Assembly: GCA_944390935.1 (NCBI GenBank)
Contig: CALXRU010000016.1
Location: forward strand, 1 to 42,134
DNA length: 42,134 bases
Source of the DNA: Acidaminococcaceae bacterium
GTDB lineage: Bacteria; Bacillota; Negativicutes; Acidaminococcales; Acidaminococcaceae
Direction of reading: 5' to 3'
Shown here: positions 7,624 through 15,192 of the stretch, in pieces
Numbering within the stretch: the stretch's first letter is position 1
Layout: each line of letters opens with the position of its first letter
Program-made: the position numbers and the translations under genes
The notes under the pieces: generated by a model
The model's database searches: none
The model's input: the letters and a program-made list of their open reading frames with translations, nothing else
Told to the model about the DNA's origin: nothing

Positions 7624-7716
7624 CCGCCGTGTCTGCAAAACCGGGCGGTTATTTCTTAATAAGATTTAACTAAACGATGTGGGCTGACCGTCTATCGGCA
7701 GCACATTTGTATTTCT
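7612..7716 (-). ncRNA. Antisense antitoxin RNA of the type I toxin locus
   Basis: Predicted minus-strand RNA of about 100 nt, from the promoter at 7723-7750 to the shared terminator. It contains CAAATGTGCTGCC (complement of 7697-7709) and CGGTCAGCCC (complement of 7681-7690), nearly the same 5' sequence as the toxin mRNA. It overlaps the toxin mRNA only at its 3' end, as in other convergent type I pairs. Boundaries are estimates. Confidence 0.6.
7620..7657. terminator. Bidirectional terminator between toxin mRNA and antisense RNA
   Basis: TAACCGCC (7621-7628) pairs with GGCGGTTA (7644-7651), with a T-rich tail on the plus strand (TTTCTT) and TTTCTGTTT on the minus strand. Both convergent transcripts would end here and overlap through this hairpin. 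Confidence 0.7.
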
Positions 7717-7722
7717 ATATTT

Positions 7723-7750
7723 ATTATAGCAAACAGTCACAAAAAGTCAA
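7723..7750 (-). promoter_or_regulatory. Promoter of the antisense antitoxin RNA
   Basis: On the minus strand TTGACT (complement of 7745-7750), 16-nt spacer, TATAAT (complement of 7723-7728). This is nearer to consensus than the toxin promoter, as expected for an antitoxin RNA that must be in excess. Confidence 0.75.
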
Positions 7751-7770
7751 ATTCATTTATTTTTAAAGGA

Positions 7771-7799
7771 TTTACATTTTCTGTGCCGAAGTATATATT
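7771..7799 (+). promoter_or_regulatory. Promoter of the C_GCAxxG_C_C gene
   Basis: TTTACA (7771-7776), 17-nt spacer, TATATT (7794-7799). Confidence 0.65.
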
Positions 7800-7829
7800 T
7801 ATAAAACTTTCCGCGCAGGAGGGGATAAT

Positions 7830-8270
7830 ATGAGTGAATTGAGTGAAAGAATCGGCATGGCTGCCGGTAATGCTTTTAAAAGCGGGTTTAACTGCGGCGA
7901 GGCGATTTTGCAGGCGTTCCGCACCGAAGGCGGCTTAAAAATAAGCGATGAAACCCTGCACATGACGACGGCGTTCGGCGGCGGTATGGGGCACGCCCGT
8001 GCTGTTTGCGGCGCGCTGGTTGGTTCAATTATGGTCATCAGCTATTTTGTGGGGCGCACCAGCCCGCAGGAAAAGCCGCTGGCAGAGGTTTACCCGTACA
8101 GCAGGGAATACCACGATTTGTTTGTTAAGGAGTTTGGCTCGTCCGAATGTAAGGATTTGATGCCTTACGAGTTTAACACGCGCGAGCATTTGCTGAACTG
8201 CCTGAAACTGGTTAACCGCATGGCGAAGTTTTTGGCGGAATACCTTGAAGCAAAGGGCTTTTTAAAATAA
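7830..8270 (+). CDS. C_GCAxxG_C_C family redox-active protein
   Basis: 146-residue cytoplasmic protein of the family of putative redox-active proteins named for its spaced cysteines. NCGEAILQAF (Cys near residue 27), FGGGMGHARAVCGALVGSIMV, SSECKDL and LLNCLKLV carry the conserved Cys and Gly positions. In other genomes members occur next to redox enzymes and radical SAM genes, but no reaction is established. A GGAGGGG ribosome binding site precedes the ATG. It is monocistronic, between its own promoter and terminator. Confidence 0.88.
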   Translation: MSELSERIGMAAGNAFKSGFNCGEAILQAFRTEGGLKISDETLHMTTAFGGGMGHARAVCGALVGSIMVISYFVGRTSPQEKPLAEVYPYSREYHDLFVKEFGSSECKDLMPYEFNTREHLLNCLKLVNRMAKFLAEYLEAKGFLK

Positions 8271-8284
8271 TTTAACATTTATTT

Positions 8285-8326
8285 AAACACCGCTTGGTAA
8301 ATTTACCGGGCGGTGTTTGTTTTTTA
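8285..8326 (+). terminator. Intrinsic terminator after the C_GCAxxG_C_C gene
   Basis: AAACACCGC (8285-8293) pairs with GCGGTGTTT (8310-8318), with an inner GGTA/TACC stem, followed by a T-rich run. Confidence 0.88.
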
Positions 8327-8431
8327 CACGCCTTTTACTAAAACAGCGTCAGTTTTTTAAACAATTTAATTATAATAAAGCCAACTTGAAAGCAATACAA
8401 GCAATTTGATTTTAAGGAGGATGAAAGTTTT

Positions 8432-10234
8432 ATGAAATTCATCAGCAAACAAAGAAAAACTGCTGCCGCTATCTGCGCATTTTTAAGCATTTTTGGCTGT
8501 GCCGCGGCCGGCAATTTATATCTGCCCGCGCATGTTGAAGCCGCAGGCTACACCGTACAGGAAAAGAACCCTGTAAACCTGATGCCTATTAACCGCGCTA
8601 AATTTTTAAAAGGCCAGCGTTTTGATTTGCAGGTTGAAGTTAAAGGCGTTGCCAATAATTTTAAAGTTACCGTGGATGGCGTTGATGCCGAAAAATATTT
8701 TGGCAAAACTGGCACCGTTAAAACTGCCGATGGCGTAACCGTTTACTGCATCTCCGACGTTGCTTTTACCAAAGCGGGCGACGTTAAGGTTGAAGCTGTT
8801 GCCGACGGCAAAAAGAATGTTGCCAACTACACCGTTACCGACGCCAAAGCTAAAAAGAAAGCCAAAAACGTAATCCTGTTTGTGGGCGACGGCATGAGCC
8901 TGCAGGCACGCGAAATGGCTCGTATCCTTTCCAAAGGCCTTAGCGACGGCAAATACAACGACCTTCTGAACATGGAAAAAATGGACCACATGGCAGTTAT
9001 TACCACTTCCGGTTATGATTCGCTCGTAACGGACTCCGCCAACAGCGCATCCGCTTATGCGACCGGCCATAAATCCGTAAACAACGCTATGGGCGTATAT
9101 GCCAACAGCACCAAAGACCCGTTTGACGACCCGAAGGTTGAAAATATTATCGAACTGGTTAAACGTACCAAAGGCATGGCAACCGGCATTGTTTCCACCT
9201 CCAACATTACGGATGCTACTCCGGCAGCTATGCTGAGCCATACGCGCCGCCGTGCGGAACAGAACTTCATCGCTGAAACGATGACTGAAGATTATCACCG
9301 TCCGGACGTTATCATGGGCGGCGGTTCCCGTCACTTCATCCCGATGGATACGCCGGGTTCCAAACGTAAGGATAACGTAAATGTTGTAGAGAAGTTCCAG
9401 GATCTGGGCTATACCTTCTCCGGCAACAGAACCGAGCTTTTGAACACTCCTGCCGATGAAGATAAAATCCTTGGCCTGTACCAGCTGGATAACATGAACG
9501 TGTACATTGACCGCGCCATGCTGAAAAACCCGAAAGTGCTGGGCGGCTTTAACGACCAGCCGGGGCTTGTGGAAATGACCGAGCGCGCTATCGACACGCT
9601 GAGCAAAAACGAAAACGGCTTCTTCCTGATGGTTGAAGGCGCCTGCGTTGATAAACAGCTGCACGTTATGGACTGGCAGCGCGCCGCTTACGACAACATC
9701 GAACTTGACCAGGCTGTTGGCGTAGCACAGAAATTTGCCGCTGAAAACGGCAACGATACCCTGATTATCGTGGTTGCCGACCATGCACACGGCGCAAGCA
9801 TCACCGGCACTTATCACGAACTGGACGGCAAAACCGGCCGCGAAGCTGTACGCACTTATGCAGCGGCAGGCTGGCCGACCTTTGAGGACCGCGACGGCGA
9901 CGGCTATCCGGATAACCCGGACCCGGATGTAACTTTGGCAGTACATTTTGCCAACCACCCGGATACCAACATTGATTACAAATTTAAACAAGTGCCGACA
10001 GCACCGGCAATTATGGCAGGCGACAAAGCCATTGCCAACCCGAACCTGAAGGGCGAATTTGCACCGGGCAACATTCCTTACAAAGAATCCCAGGAAGTAC
10101 ATTCCGCTGACGATGTGCTGCTGAACGCCATGGGCCCCGGCAGTGAATACTTCAACGGCGTTATGGATAACACCGAAGTGTTCTTCGGCATGGTAAGGGC
10201 GCTGGGCATTGACGGCACCAAAAACGCAAAATAA
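8432..10234 (+). CDS. Secreted alkaline phosphatase (PhoA family)
   Basis: Exported metallo-phosphomonoesterase that frees phosphate from organic esters. 600 residues; the signal peptide covers about residues 1-36 (KQRK, hydrophobic core, ending HVEA-AG). Residues about 37-130 are an extra N-terminal domain. The phosphatase domain starts at KNVILFVGDGMS (metal-binding Asp); VTDSANSASAYATG holds the nucleophilic Ser, and VVADHAHG the C-terminal metal-binding Asp-His. It binds two zinc ions in known relatives. AAGGAGG precedes the ATG, and TATAAT at 8371-8376 is a candidate -10. The next gene starts 21 nt after its stop with no terminator in between. Confidence 0.94.
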   Translation: MKFISKQRKTAAAICAFLSIFGCAAAGNLYLPAHVEAAGYTVQEKNPVNLMPINRAKFLKGQRFDLQVEVKGVANNFKVTVDGVDAEKYFGKTGTVKTADGVTVYCISDVAFTKAGDVKVEAVADGKKNVANYTVTDAKAKKKAKNVILFVGDGMSLQAREMARILSKGLSDGKYNDLLNMEKMDHMAVITTSGYDSLVTDSANSASAYATGHKSVNNAMGVYANSTKDPFDDPKVENIIELVKRTKGMATGIVSTSNITDATPAAMLSHTRRRAEQNFIAETMTEDYHRPDVIMGGGSRHFIPMDTPGSKRKDNVNVVEKFQDLGYTFSGNRTELLNTPADEDKILGLYQLDNMNVYIDRAMLKNPKVLGGFNDQPGLVEMTERAIDTLSKNENGFFLMVEGACVDKQLHVMDWQRAAYDNIELDQAVGVAQKFAAENGNDTLIIVVADHAHGASITGTYHELDGKTGREAVRTYAAAGWPTFEDRDGDGYPDNPDPDVTLAVHFANHPDTNIDYKFKQVPTAPAIMAGDKAIANPNLKGEFAPGNIPYKESQEVHSADDVLLNAMGPGSEYFNGVMDNTEVFFGMVRALGIDGTKNAK

Positions 10235-10255
10235 TAAAAGCATGGGGGCAGGCAG

Positions 10256-10753
10256 ATGAAAAACTTATTAAGAAGTTTTCTGCTCTCGCTTCTGCTGCTG
10301 GCAGCCGGTATGTTTACAGCTGCTGACTTGCCGTTAAAGGCGGTTCACTGCGAACCGCCTTTTTTGTGCAGCAGGGCGGAAGCAGCAATAAGTATGACTT
10401 TTGACGAGATGTATGCCGGTGTTTCGTCGCTGGGCATTACTTTTTCGGATAAATTGAAAAATGCCGAAGGGCAGACGGTACAGATGGCGGGTTTTATGGC
10501 GCCGCCGCTTACGCCGACCATTAACTTTTTTGTGCTGACGCGCGAGCCAATGAGCATTTGCCCGTTTTGCAGCACGGACGCCGACTGGCCTGCGGACATT
10601 GTAGTTGTGCAGTTAACCGAGCCTGTTGTGGCGCTGCCGTTTGACAGGCCGATAAGCGTAACGGGCACGCTGGAATTAGGCACGGAAGTTGACGCCGAAA
10701 CCGGCTTTGTAAGCCTTGTGCGCATACAGGCGCAATCGCTGGAGGCTTTGTGA
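10256..10753 (+). CDS. Secreted DUF3299-like protein of an ABC cassette
   Basis: 165 residues, with a signal peptide at 1-26 (MKNLLRS, then LLSLLLLAAGMF). The mature part QMAGFMAPPLTP...PMSICPFCSTDADWP has an OB-like pattern and a CPFC motif and resembles DUF3299 proteins; this assignment is from memory. It is stop-start coupled (TGATG) to an ABC ATPase, and a permease follows, so it is probably the extracytoplasmic partner of that transporter. The ribosome binding site is weak (GGGGG). Codons about 28-37 contain a perfect intrinsic terminator hairpin, which is very unusual in a coding sequence. A downstream start (10394) would skip it but lacks a ribosome binding site and the signal peptide. 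Confidence 0.6.
   Translation: MKNLLRSFLLSLLLLAAGMFTAADLPLKAVHCEPPFLCSRAEAAISMTFDEMYAGVSSLGITFSDKLKNAEGQTVQMAGFMAPPLTPTINFFVLTREPMSICPFCSTDADWPADIVVVQLTEPVVALPFDRPISVTGTLELGTEVDAETGFVSLVRIQAQSLEAL
10336..10365 (+). terminator. Intrinsic terminator inside a coding sequence
   Basis: AAAGGCGGTTC (10336-10346) and GAACCGCCTTT (10352-10362) form an 11-bp perfect stem with a 5-nt loop, followed by a run of six or more T. It lies about 100 nt after the alkaline phosphatase stop and 80 nt inside the next reading frame. Confidence 0.85.
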
Positions 10754-11436
10754 TGCTGCTGGAAATTAAAAATGTATTTAAAAAAGTAACTGAGCCTTCA
10801 GGCGAAGTAATTACCATCAGCCATGCTGATAACCTGACGCTGGATGCCGGCGGGCAGATGCTTTTGACCGGGTCGAGCGGCAGCGGCAAAACCACGCTGC
10901 TGCACATGATTGCGGGGCTGTTATCGCCCAGCGGCGGCGAAATTTATTTTAACGGTAAGCGCATTGACAACATGCCGGAGCGTGAGCGCGATTTGTGGCG
11001 TGCGCGCAATATAGGTTATGTGTTCCAGAAACTGAATTTGATTGAAGCGCTGACGGCGGAAGAAAACATTTTGCTGGCGGGTTACTTTGCCGGCGGCGAC
11101 ATGGCGGAACTGAAAAGGCGCGCGCATGATTTGCTGGAGCGTGTGGGGCTGGCAGGCAAAAAGGACGTGCTGCCCGGTAAATTAAGCATCGGCGAGCAGC
11201 AGCGCGTTGCAGTTGTGCGTGCCGTTATCAATAAGCCGGTGCTGCTTCTGGCAGATGAGCCGACGGCGAGCCTTGACGCTGAAAACAGCCGCATTGTGCT
11301 GGGGCTGCTGCGCGGTTTGTGCAGCGAAAACGGCACGGCGCTGATACTTTCGACCCACGATGAGGGCGTAAAGCAGCAGTTTGACGAATGGTTTGACATT
11401 AAAGGCGGGAGGTTTCTGAGCCATGGGCATAATTAA
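10753..11436 (+). CDS. ABC transporter ATP-binding protein (MacB/LolD type)
   Basis: 227-residue ATPase of an exporter-like or mechanotransmission ABC system. Walker A is GSSGSGKT (40-47), the signature LSIGEQQ (144-150), and Walker B LLLADEP with Asp168-Glu169. The start ATG at 10753 overlaps the previous stop (TGATG) and has GGAGG 7 nt upstream. It overlaps the FtsX-like permease by 14 nt, so the two make one transporter. The three-gene set (secreted DUF3299-like protein, ATPase, permease) resembles metal-linked cassettes seen in other bacteria; substrate unknown. Confidence 0.95.
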   Translation: MLLEIKNVFKKVTEPSGEVITISHADNLTLDAGGQMLLTGSSGSGKTTLLHMIAGLLSPSGGEIYFNGKRIDNMPERERDLWRARNIGYVFQKLNLIEALTAEENILLAGYFAGGDMAELKRRAHDLLERVGLAGKKDVLPGKLSIGEQQRVAVVRAVINKPVLLLADEPTASLDAENSRIVLGLLRGLCSENGTALILSTHDEGVKQQFDEWFDIKGGRFLSHGHN

Positions 11437-12607
11437 AATTGTACGCCGCAACATTATGTTTAAACCCCTGCAAAGCCTTATCGCCTGCCTTGTTGTTGCG
11501 GCAGGCATTGCCATGGCGGTACTGGTGCTGCTGCTGGCAGACGGCGTGCACAGCGGCTTAAGCTCTGCGGCGGAGCCTTTCCCCATTGTGGCGGGCACTA
11601 AAGGCAGCCCTAATCAGCTGGTGCTGAACACGGTATTTTTAAAGGACACGCCGATGAGTAATATCAGCTATGCGGAAGTGGAAAAGCTGCGCGCCAACAA
11701 AAACGTGGGCATGGCTGTTCCCTTCGGCTACGGCGATAATTACCGCGGCTTCCGCATGGCGGGTACGGAAAAGGAAATTTTTGATTACGTTATTAACCCG
11801 CAGCGCGGCAAGTGGCTGCAAATTGCCGAAGGGCGTGCCTTTGAAGCGCCGTTTGAAGCTGTTTTGGGCGCGCGCATGGCGCAGATGACTGGCATGAAGG
11901 TTGGCGATACCTTTAAAACTTCGCACGGCATGGTGGAATTGCCGGGCAGCAAAGGGCATGCGCAGGAATATAAAGTTGTAGGCATTTTACAGCCGGTTAA
12001 CGGGCCTTACGACCAGAGTATTTTAACGGATATTCAAAGCATCTGGCAGGCGCACGCAGGGCATGGCGAAGCGGCGCACGGCGTAACTTCGGTGCTGGTT
12101 AAACCAAGCGGCTATGCACAGGCGCTGGCGCTGCTTTCGCAGTACCGCAACAATAAGGAAATGCAGGTTGTGTTCCCTTCGCAGATTATTATTGAACTGT
12201 TTTCCGTAATGGGCGATGCCGAAAAGGTTTTGCAGATTATCAGCTACGCCGTAATCTTGTTGGCGCTGATTATCATTGCCTTTACAACCTACTGGGCAGC
12301 GGCTATGCGCAGGCATGACAACGCCATTATGCGTGCCATCGGCGCAGGGCAGAAGGAAATTATAAAGATTAACTTTCTGCAGGGCATGCTGCTGTCGTGC
12401 ATCGGCGTGGCGGCGGGTGTTGCAGCGGGGCACGGCGCGTTTGCGGCGCTGGCCAACCTGCTGCGGCAAAAAACTGCCGTTAATATGGCGGCTGGTTTTA
12501 CCATGCAGGAAGGGCTGCTGGTGCTTGCGGTAGTGCTGGCAGCGGCTGTGTTCAGCTTTATCCCGGCAGCGGCGGCATGCAGGCGGCAGGCTGCGGACGA
12601 TTTATAA
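11423..12607 (+). CDS. ABC transporter permease, FtsX/MacB-like
   Basis: 394-residue inner-membrane permease. One N-terminal helix (residues about 18-38) is followed by a large extracytoplasmic domain (about 40-270). Three C-terminal helices are visible as IISYAVILLALIIIAF, a GMLLSCIGVAAGVAAG segment and LLVLAVVLAAAVFSFIPAA. This is the FtsX/MacB topology, which often couples ATP use to work in the periplasm, not to bulk transport. MRRHDNAIMRAIGAGQKEI is the coupling region that meets the ATPase. GGGAGG lies upstream of the ATG. Confidence 0.93.
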   Translation: MGIIKIVRRNIMFKPLQSLIACLVVAAGIAMAVLVLLLADGVHSGLSSAAEPFPIVAGTKGSPNQLVLNTVFLKDTPMSNISYAEVEKLRANKNVGMAVPFGYGDNYRGFRMAGTEKEIFDYVINPQRGKWLQIAEGRAFEAPFEAVLGARMAQMTGMKVGDTFKTSHGMVELPGSKGHAQEYKVVGILQPVNGPYDQSILTDIQSIWQAHAGHGEAAHGVTSVLVKPSGYAQALALLSQYRNNKEMQVVFPSQIIIELFSVMGDAEKVLQIISYAVILLALIIIAFTTYWAAAMRRHDNAIMRAIGAGQKEIIKINFLQGMLLSCIGVAAGVAAGHGAFAALANLLRQKTAVNMAAGFTMQEGLLVLAVVLAAAVFSFIPAAAACRRQAADDL

Positions 12608-12611
12608 AATT

Positions 12612-12639
12612 TTGCCTCCTTAAATTTGTATGTTATAAT
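12612..12639 (+). promoter_or_regulatory. Promoter of the DUF4163/DUF3298 gene
   Basis: TTGCCT (12612-12617), 16-nt spacer, TATAAT (12634-12639) inside TGTTATAATTAA. Confidence 0.7.
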
Positions 12640-12669
12640 TAACGTAACAGATTTTAAGGAGGTTTTTTT

Positions 12670-13452
12670 ATGAAATTAAAGAAAACCCTTGCTATTGCTC
12701 TGGCTGCCATGGCAGTTTGCGCATCTGCATTTGCCAGTGTGGCCGTTAAAGGTTACGATGTTGACGAAGACTGGGTAAAAATGCAGGTGCCGCAAGTTAA
12801 AGGCGCAGGCCCCGTTGCCGACAGCAAAATAAATAACGCGCTTAATTTTAACGCCGTGCTGCAATTATATTCCCCGCTGCCGCAAAGCGATAAACCTCTG
12901 GACGCTATGCGCATCAGCTTTGAAGAAAATTTTGCAGGCAAAAAAGGCGTTAAGGAAGCTCGCGATTTTGTTGAGGACGTGGGCAGCTTTGTAAATTACA
13001 CTCTGCACAGCAGATGGCAGGAGGACAAAATGTACGGCGGTACAATGGTGCCGCGCTACGGGCTGGACGGTAATTACGAAGTTTTGTATAACGGTGACAA
13101 GCTGCTGAGCGTTGAACAGCGCGGCTACTTGTTTACCGGCGGTGCGCACGGCACCACTCTGTACGATGTATCCACTTTTGACCTGACCAGCGGCAAAGAA
13201 CTGCAGCTGAGCGATTTGTTCAAACCCGGCAGCGATTACCTTGCCCGCATCAACAAAGTTGTTGCTGAAAAAGTTGCTGCACAGCCAGATACCTTCTTCG
13301 GCCCTGTTGAAGTAAAAGACGGCGACAAATTCTACTTTGACGGCAAAGTGCTGGTTGTTACCTACGCACCGTACGAAGTTGCACCGTATGCAGCAGGCGT
13401 TGTAAGCTTTATCGTACCGGCTGACAGCCTGAGCGATATTTTGGTTTACTAA
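12670..13452 (+). CDS. Secreted DUF4163/DUF3298 (RsiV-like) protein
   Basis: 260 residues with a signal peptide (MKLKKTLAIALAAMAVCASAFA). The mature protein has the DUF4163-DUF3298 layout seen in the extracellular part of the anti-sigma factor RsiV. YLFTGGAHGTTLYDVSTFDLTSG is the DUF3298 hallmark, followed by LSDLFKPGSDYLARINK. RsiV binds lysozyme; stand-alone secreted members have no defined function. There is no transmembrane or cytoplasmic anti-sigma domain and no sigma factor nearby, so it should not be called RsiV. AAGGAGG ribosome binding site, own promoter, monocistronic. Confidence 0.85.
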   Translation: MKLKKTLAIALAAMAVCASAFASVAVKGYDVDEDWVKMQVPQVKGAGPVADSKINNALNFNAVLQLYSPLPQSDKPLDAMRISFEENFAGKKGVKEARDFVEDVGSFVNYTLHSRWQEDKMYGGTMVPRYGLDGNYEVLYNGDKLLSVEQRGYLFTGGAHGTTLYDVSTFDLTSGKELQLSDLFKPGSDYLARINKVVAEKVAAQPDTFFGPVEVKDGDKFYFDGKVLVVTYAPYEVAPYAAGVVSFIVPADSLSDILVY

Positions 13453-13483
13453 TTTTGCGTTAATAAAAATAAATGCAAATCTG

Positions 13484-13512
13484 TTTATTTTACTGCTTTA
13501 AGATGTTATAAT
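13484..13512 (+). promoter_or_regulatory. Promoter upstream of the AbgT operon
   Basis: TTTATT (13484-13489), 17-nt spacer, TATAAT (13507-13512), followed by TAAAGTAG as at the ZIP promoter. Confidence 0.65.
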
Positions 13513-13528
13513 TAAAGTAGTCAACGGA

Positions 13529-13561
13529 GACTCCACAGGGTATCTGTGGGGTCTTTTGTTT
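13529..13561 (+). terminator. Terminator in the leader of the AbgT operon (attenuator candidate)
   Basis: GACTCCACAG (13529-13538) pairs with CTGTGGGGTC (13544-13553) over 10 bp with one G-T pair; a 5-nt loop and TTTTGTTTT follow. It lies between the predicted promoter and the gene, about 10 nt into the transcript, so it can shorten most transcripts. It may also stop read-through from the upstream gene. Confidence 0.75.
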
Positions 13562-13591
13562 TAATATCCCGATGGGGAGGAGTGTGGTTTT

Positions 13592-15136
13592 ATGGAAAAG
13601 AACGAAGTTCAGAAAAAGGGCTTTTTCGATAAAGCGATGGACTTTATTGAAAAAATCGGCAACGCGATGCCGGACCCGGTCAGCCTGTTTATTATACTGG
13701 CGATTGTGGTTGTAATCCTTTCCGCAATTTTAGGCAGCATGGGTTACAGTGCGGTGCATCCCGGTACGGGCAAAACCATTCAGGTTATTAACCTGCTGAC
13801 GAAAGACGGCTTCCGCGATATGTACAGTAAAGCGGTAAGCAATTATTCGGGCTTTGCGCCGTTGGGCATGGTATTGGTTTGCATTATCGGCGCGGCCGTT
13901 GCGGAAAAGAGCGGCTTTTTGGTTACGATGATGAAAGAGGTTATGGGCGACGCCAAATCGTGGGTTGTAACTTTTGCCATTATTTTTGTTGCCATTAACG
14001 CCAACCTTGCGGGCGATGCGGGCTTTATTGTTATGCCGCCGCTGGCAGCCGTTATTTACATGGGCATGGGGCGCAGCCCGGTTTTGGGCATGATTGTGGC
14101 TTATGCCGGTGTAGCGGGCGGTTTTAGCGCCAACATTATGCTGGGCATGACGGACGCTTTGGCTTACGGCTTTACGGAAAACGCCGCACGCATGATTGAC
14201 CCGAATTATTCTGCCACGATGGCGATTAACTGGTACTTTTTGATTGCGTCCTGCTTTGTACTTTCTATTTTTGGTACGCTGTTGACGGAAAAATTTATGG
14301 TTAAACGCTTCCCGGTAAGCAAAGAAGAACTTGCCAAATATAACTTTGATGAATCAGAAGGCAAGGTTACTGAAGAACAAAGACGCGGTTTAAAATGGGC
14401 TGCTGTTGGTTTTGTTGTGTTTGTAATCGCGCTGGTTGCTGCCTGCATTGGTGATGACCCGCTGCTGGCAGACCCAAAAACCCATTCCGTTTTGACGAAC
14501 GGTTCGCCTTTTATGAGCGGCATTATTTTAACTGTTACGGTGGCACTGTTTGTTGTTGGTGCTTGCTACGGCTTTGGCTGCGGCCGTTATAAAAACGACA
14601 GGGATTTGTTTGCCGATATTACGGCAGGTTTTAAAGATATGGCCAGCTACATTTTTATGTGCTTCTTTATTGCGCAGTTTACCAGCTATTTTGCATGGAG
14701 CAACCTGGGCATTGTTATGGCGATTAAGGGCGCGGAATTTTTGCAGAGCATGCAGTTTACCGGCGCGCCTTTGCTTGTTGGCCTTATTTTCGTATCCTGT
14801 ATTGTTAATATCCTTATCGGTTCGGCATCCGCAAAATGGGCGATTCTGGCGCCGATTTTTGTGCCGATGCTGATGCTGATGGGCTTTGACCCGGCCGTTA
14901 CGCAGGTTTCTTACCGCATAGGCGATTCCATTACCAACCCGCTGTCGCCGCTGTTCCCGTACTGCCCGGTTATTTTGGGCTTTGTACGCAGATACGCGCC
15001 GGAGATGGGCCTTGGTTCCGTTATCGCCAACATGGTTCCGTTCTCGGTTTCCTTTGCAGTTATCTGGATTATCCAGCTTTTGGTTTGGATTTTCCTCGAT
15101 ATTCCTCTGGGACCGGGCGGCGGTATTTACCTTTAA
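13592..15136 (+). CDS. AbgT family transporter (p-aminobenzoyl-glutamate type)
   Basis: 514-residue polytopic inner-membrane protein of the AbgT family, which includes E. coli AbgT (uptake of p-aminobenzoyl-glutamate) and MtrF-like exporters. Visible are the N-terminal GNAMPDPVSLFIILAI start, the FINANLAGDAGFIVMPP-like segment (here AINANLAGDAGFIVMPP), and the SASAKWAILAPIFVPM region that lines the substrate site. GGGGAGGAG precedes the ATG. Two M20 genes follow, paralleling the E. coli abgABT set, so the cargo is probably an N-acyl or peptide-like amino-acid conjugate that is hydrolysed inside the cell. Confidence 0.93.
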   Translation: MEKNEVQKKGFFDKAMDFIEKIGNAMPDPVSLFIILAIVVVILSAILGSMGYSAVHPGTGKTIQVINLLTKDGFRDMYSKAVSNYSGFAPLGMVLVCIIGAAVAEKSGFLVTMMKEVMGDAKSWVVTFAIIFVAINANLAGDAGFIVMPPLAAVIYMGMGRSPVLGMIVAYAGVAGGFSANIMLGMTDALAYGFTENAARMIDPNYSATMAINWYFLIASCFVLSIFGTLLTEKFMVKRFPVSKEELAKYNFDESEGKVTEEQRRGLKWAAVGFVVFVIALVAACIGDDPLLADPKTHSVLTNGSPFMSGIILTVTVALFVVGACYGFGCGRYKNDRDLFADITAGFKDMASYIFMCFFIAQFTSYFAWSNLGIVMAIKGAEFLQSMQFTGAPLLVGLIFVSCIVNILIGSASAKWAILAPIFVPMLMLMGFDPAVTQVSYRIGDSITNPLSPLFPYCPVILGFVRRYAPEMGLGSVIANMVPFSVSFAVIWIIQLLVWIFLDIPLGPGGGIYL

Positions 15137-15152
15137 TATTTGGATAGTTTTG

Positions 15153-15180
15153 GCGGCTGCCTTAATGGCGGCCGCTTTTA
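15153..15180 (+). terminator. Weak terminator between the AbgT gene and the M20 pair
   Basis: GCGGCTGCC (15153-15161) pairs with GGCGGCCGC (15167-15175), one G-T pair, 5-nt loop, then only TTTTA. The short T-run suggests partial termination, lowering the M20 genes relative to the transporter. Confidence 0.55.
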
Positions 15181-15192
15181 AGGAGTATGGCT

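Noticed and set aside
7414..7709. Insertion-sequence ends (inverted repeats about 285 bp apart)
   Set aside because: No transposase is encoded, and the arms coincide with the starts of two convergent transcripts and a toxin gene, which explains them better. No target duplication was seen.
8606..10243. Long 545-codon open frame on the minus strand opposite alkaline phosphatase
   Set aside because: It is the antisense shadow of a clear secreted alkaline phosphatase with intact motifs; the translated sequence has no recognisable domain and no ribosome binding site. Similar long shadows opposite 16745-17785 and 26329-27261 were rejected likewise.
12670..13452. Anti-sigma factor RsiV
   Set aside because: The protein has a cleavable signal peptide and only the extracellular DUF4163/DUF3298 part; no cytoplasmic anti-sigma domain or neighbouring sigma factor gene.
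13529..13591. Riboswitch or T-box before the AbgT gene
   Set aside because: The leader is too short (about 70 nt) and consists of one terminator hairpin; no T-box or known aptamer features are visible.
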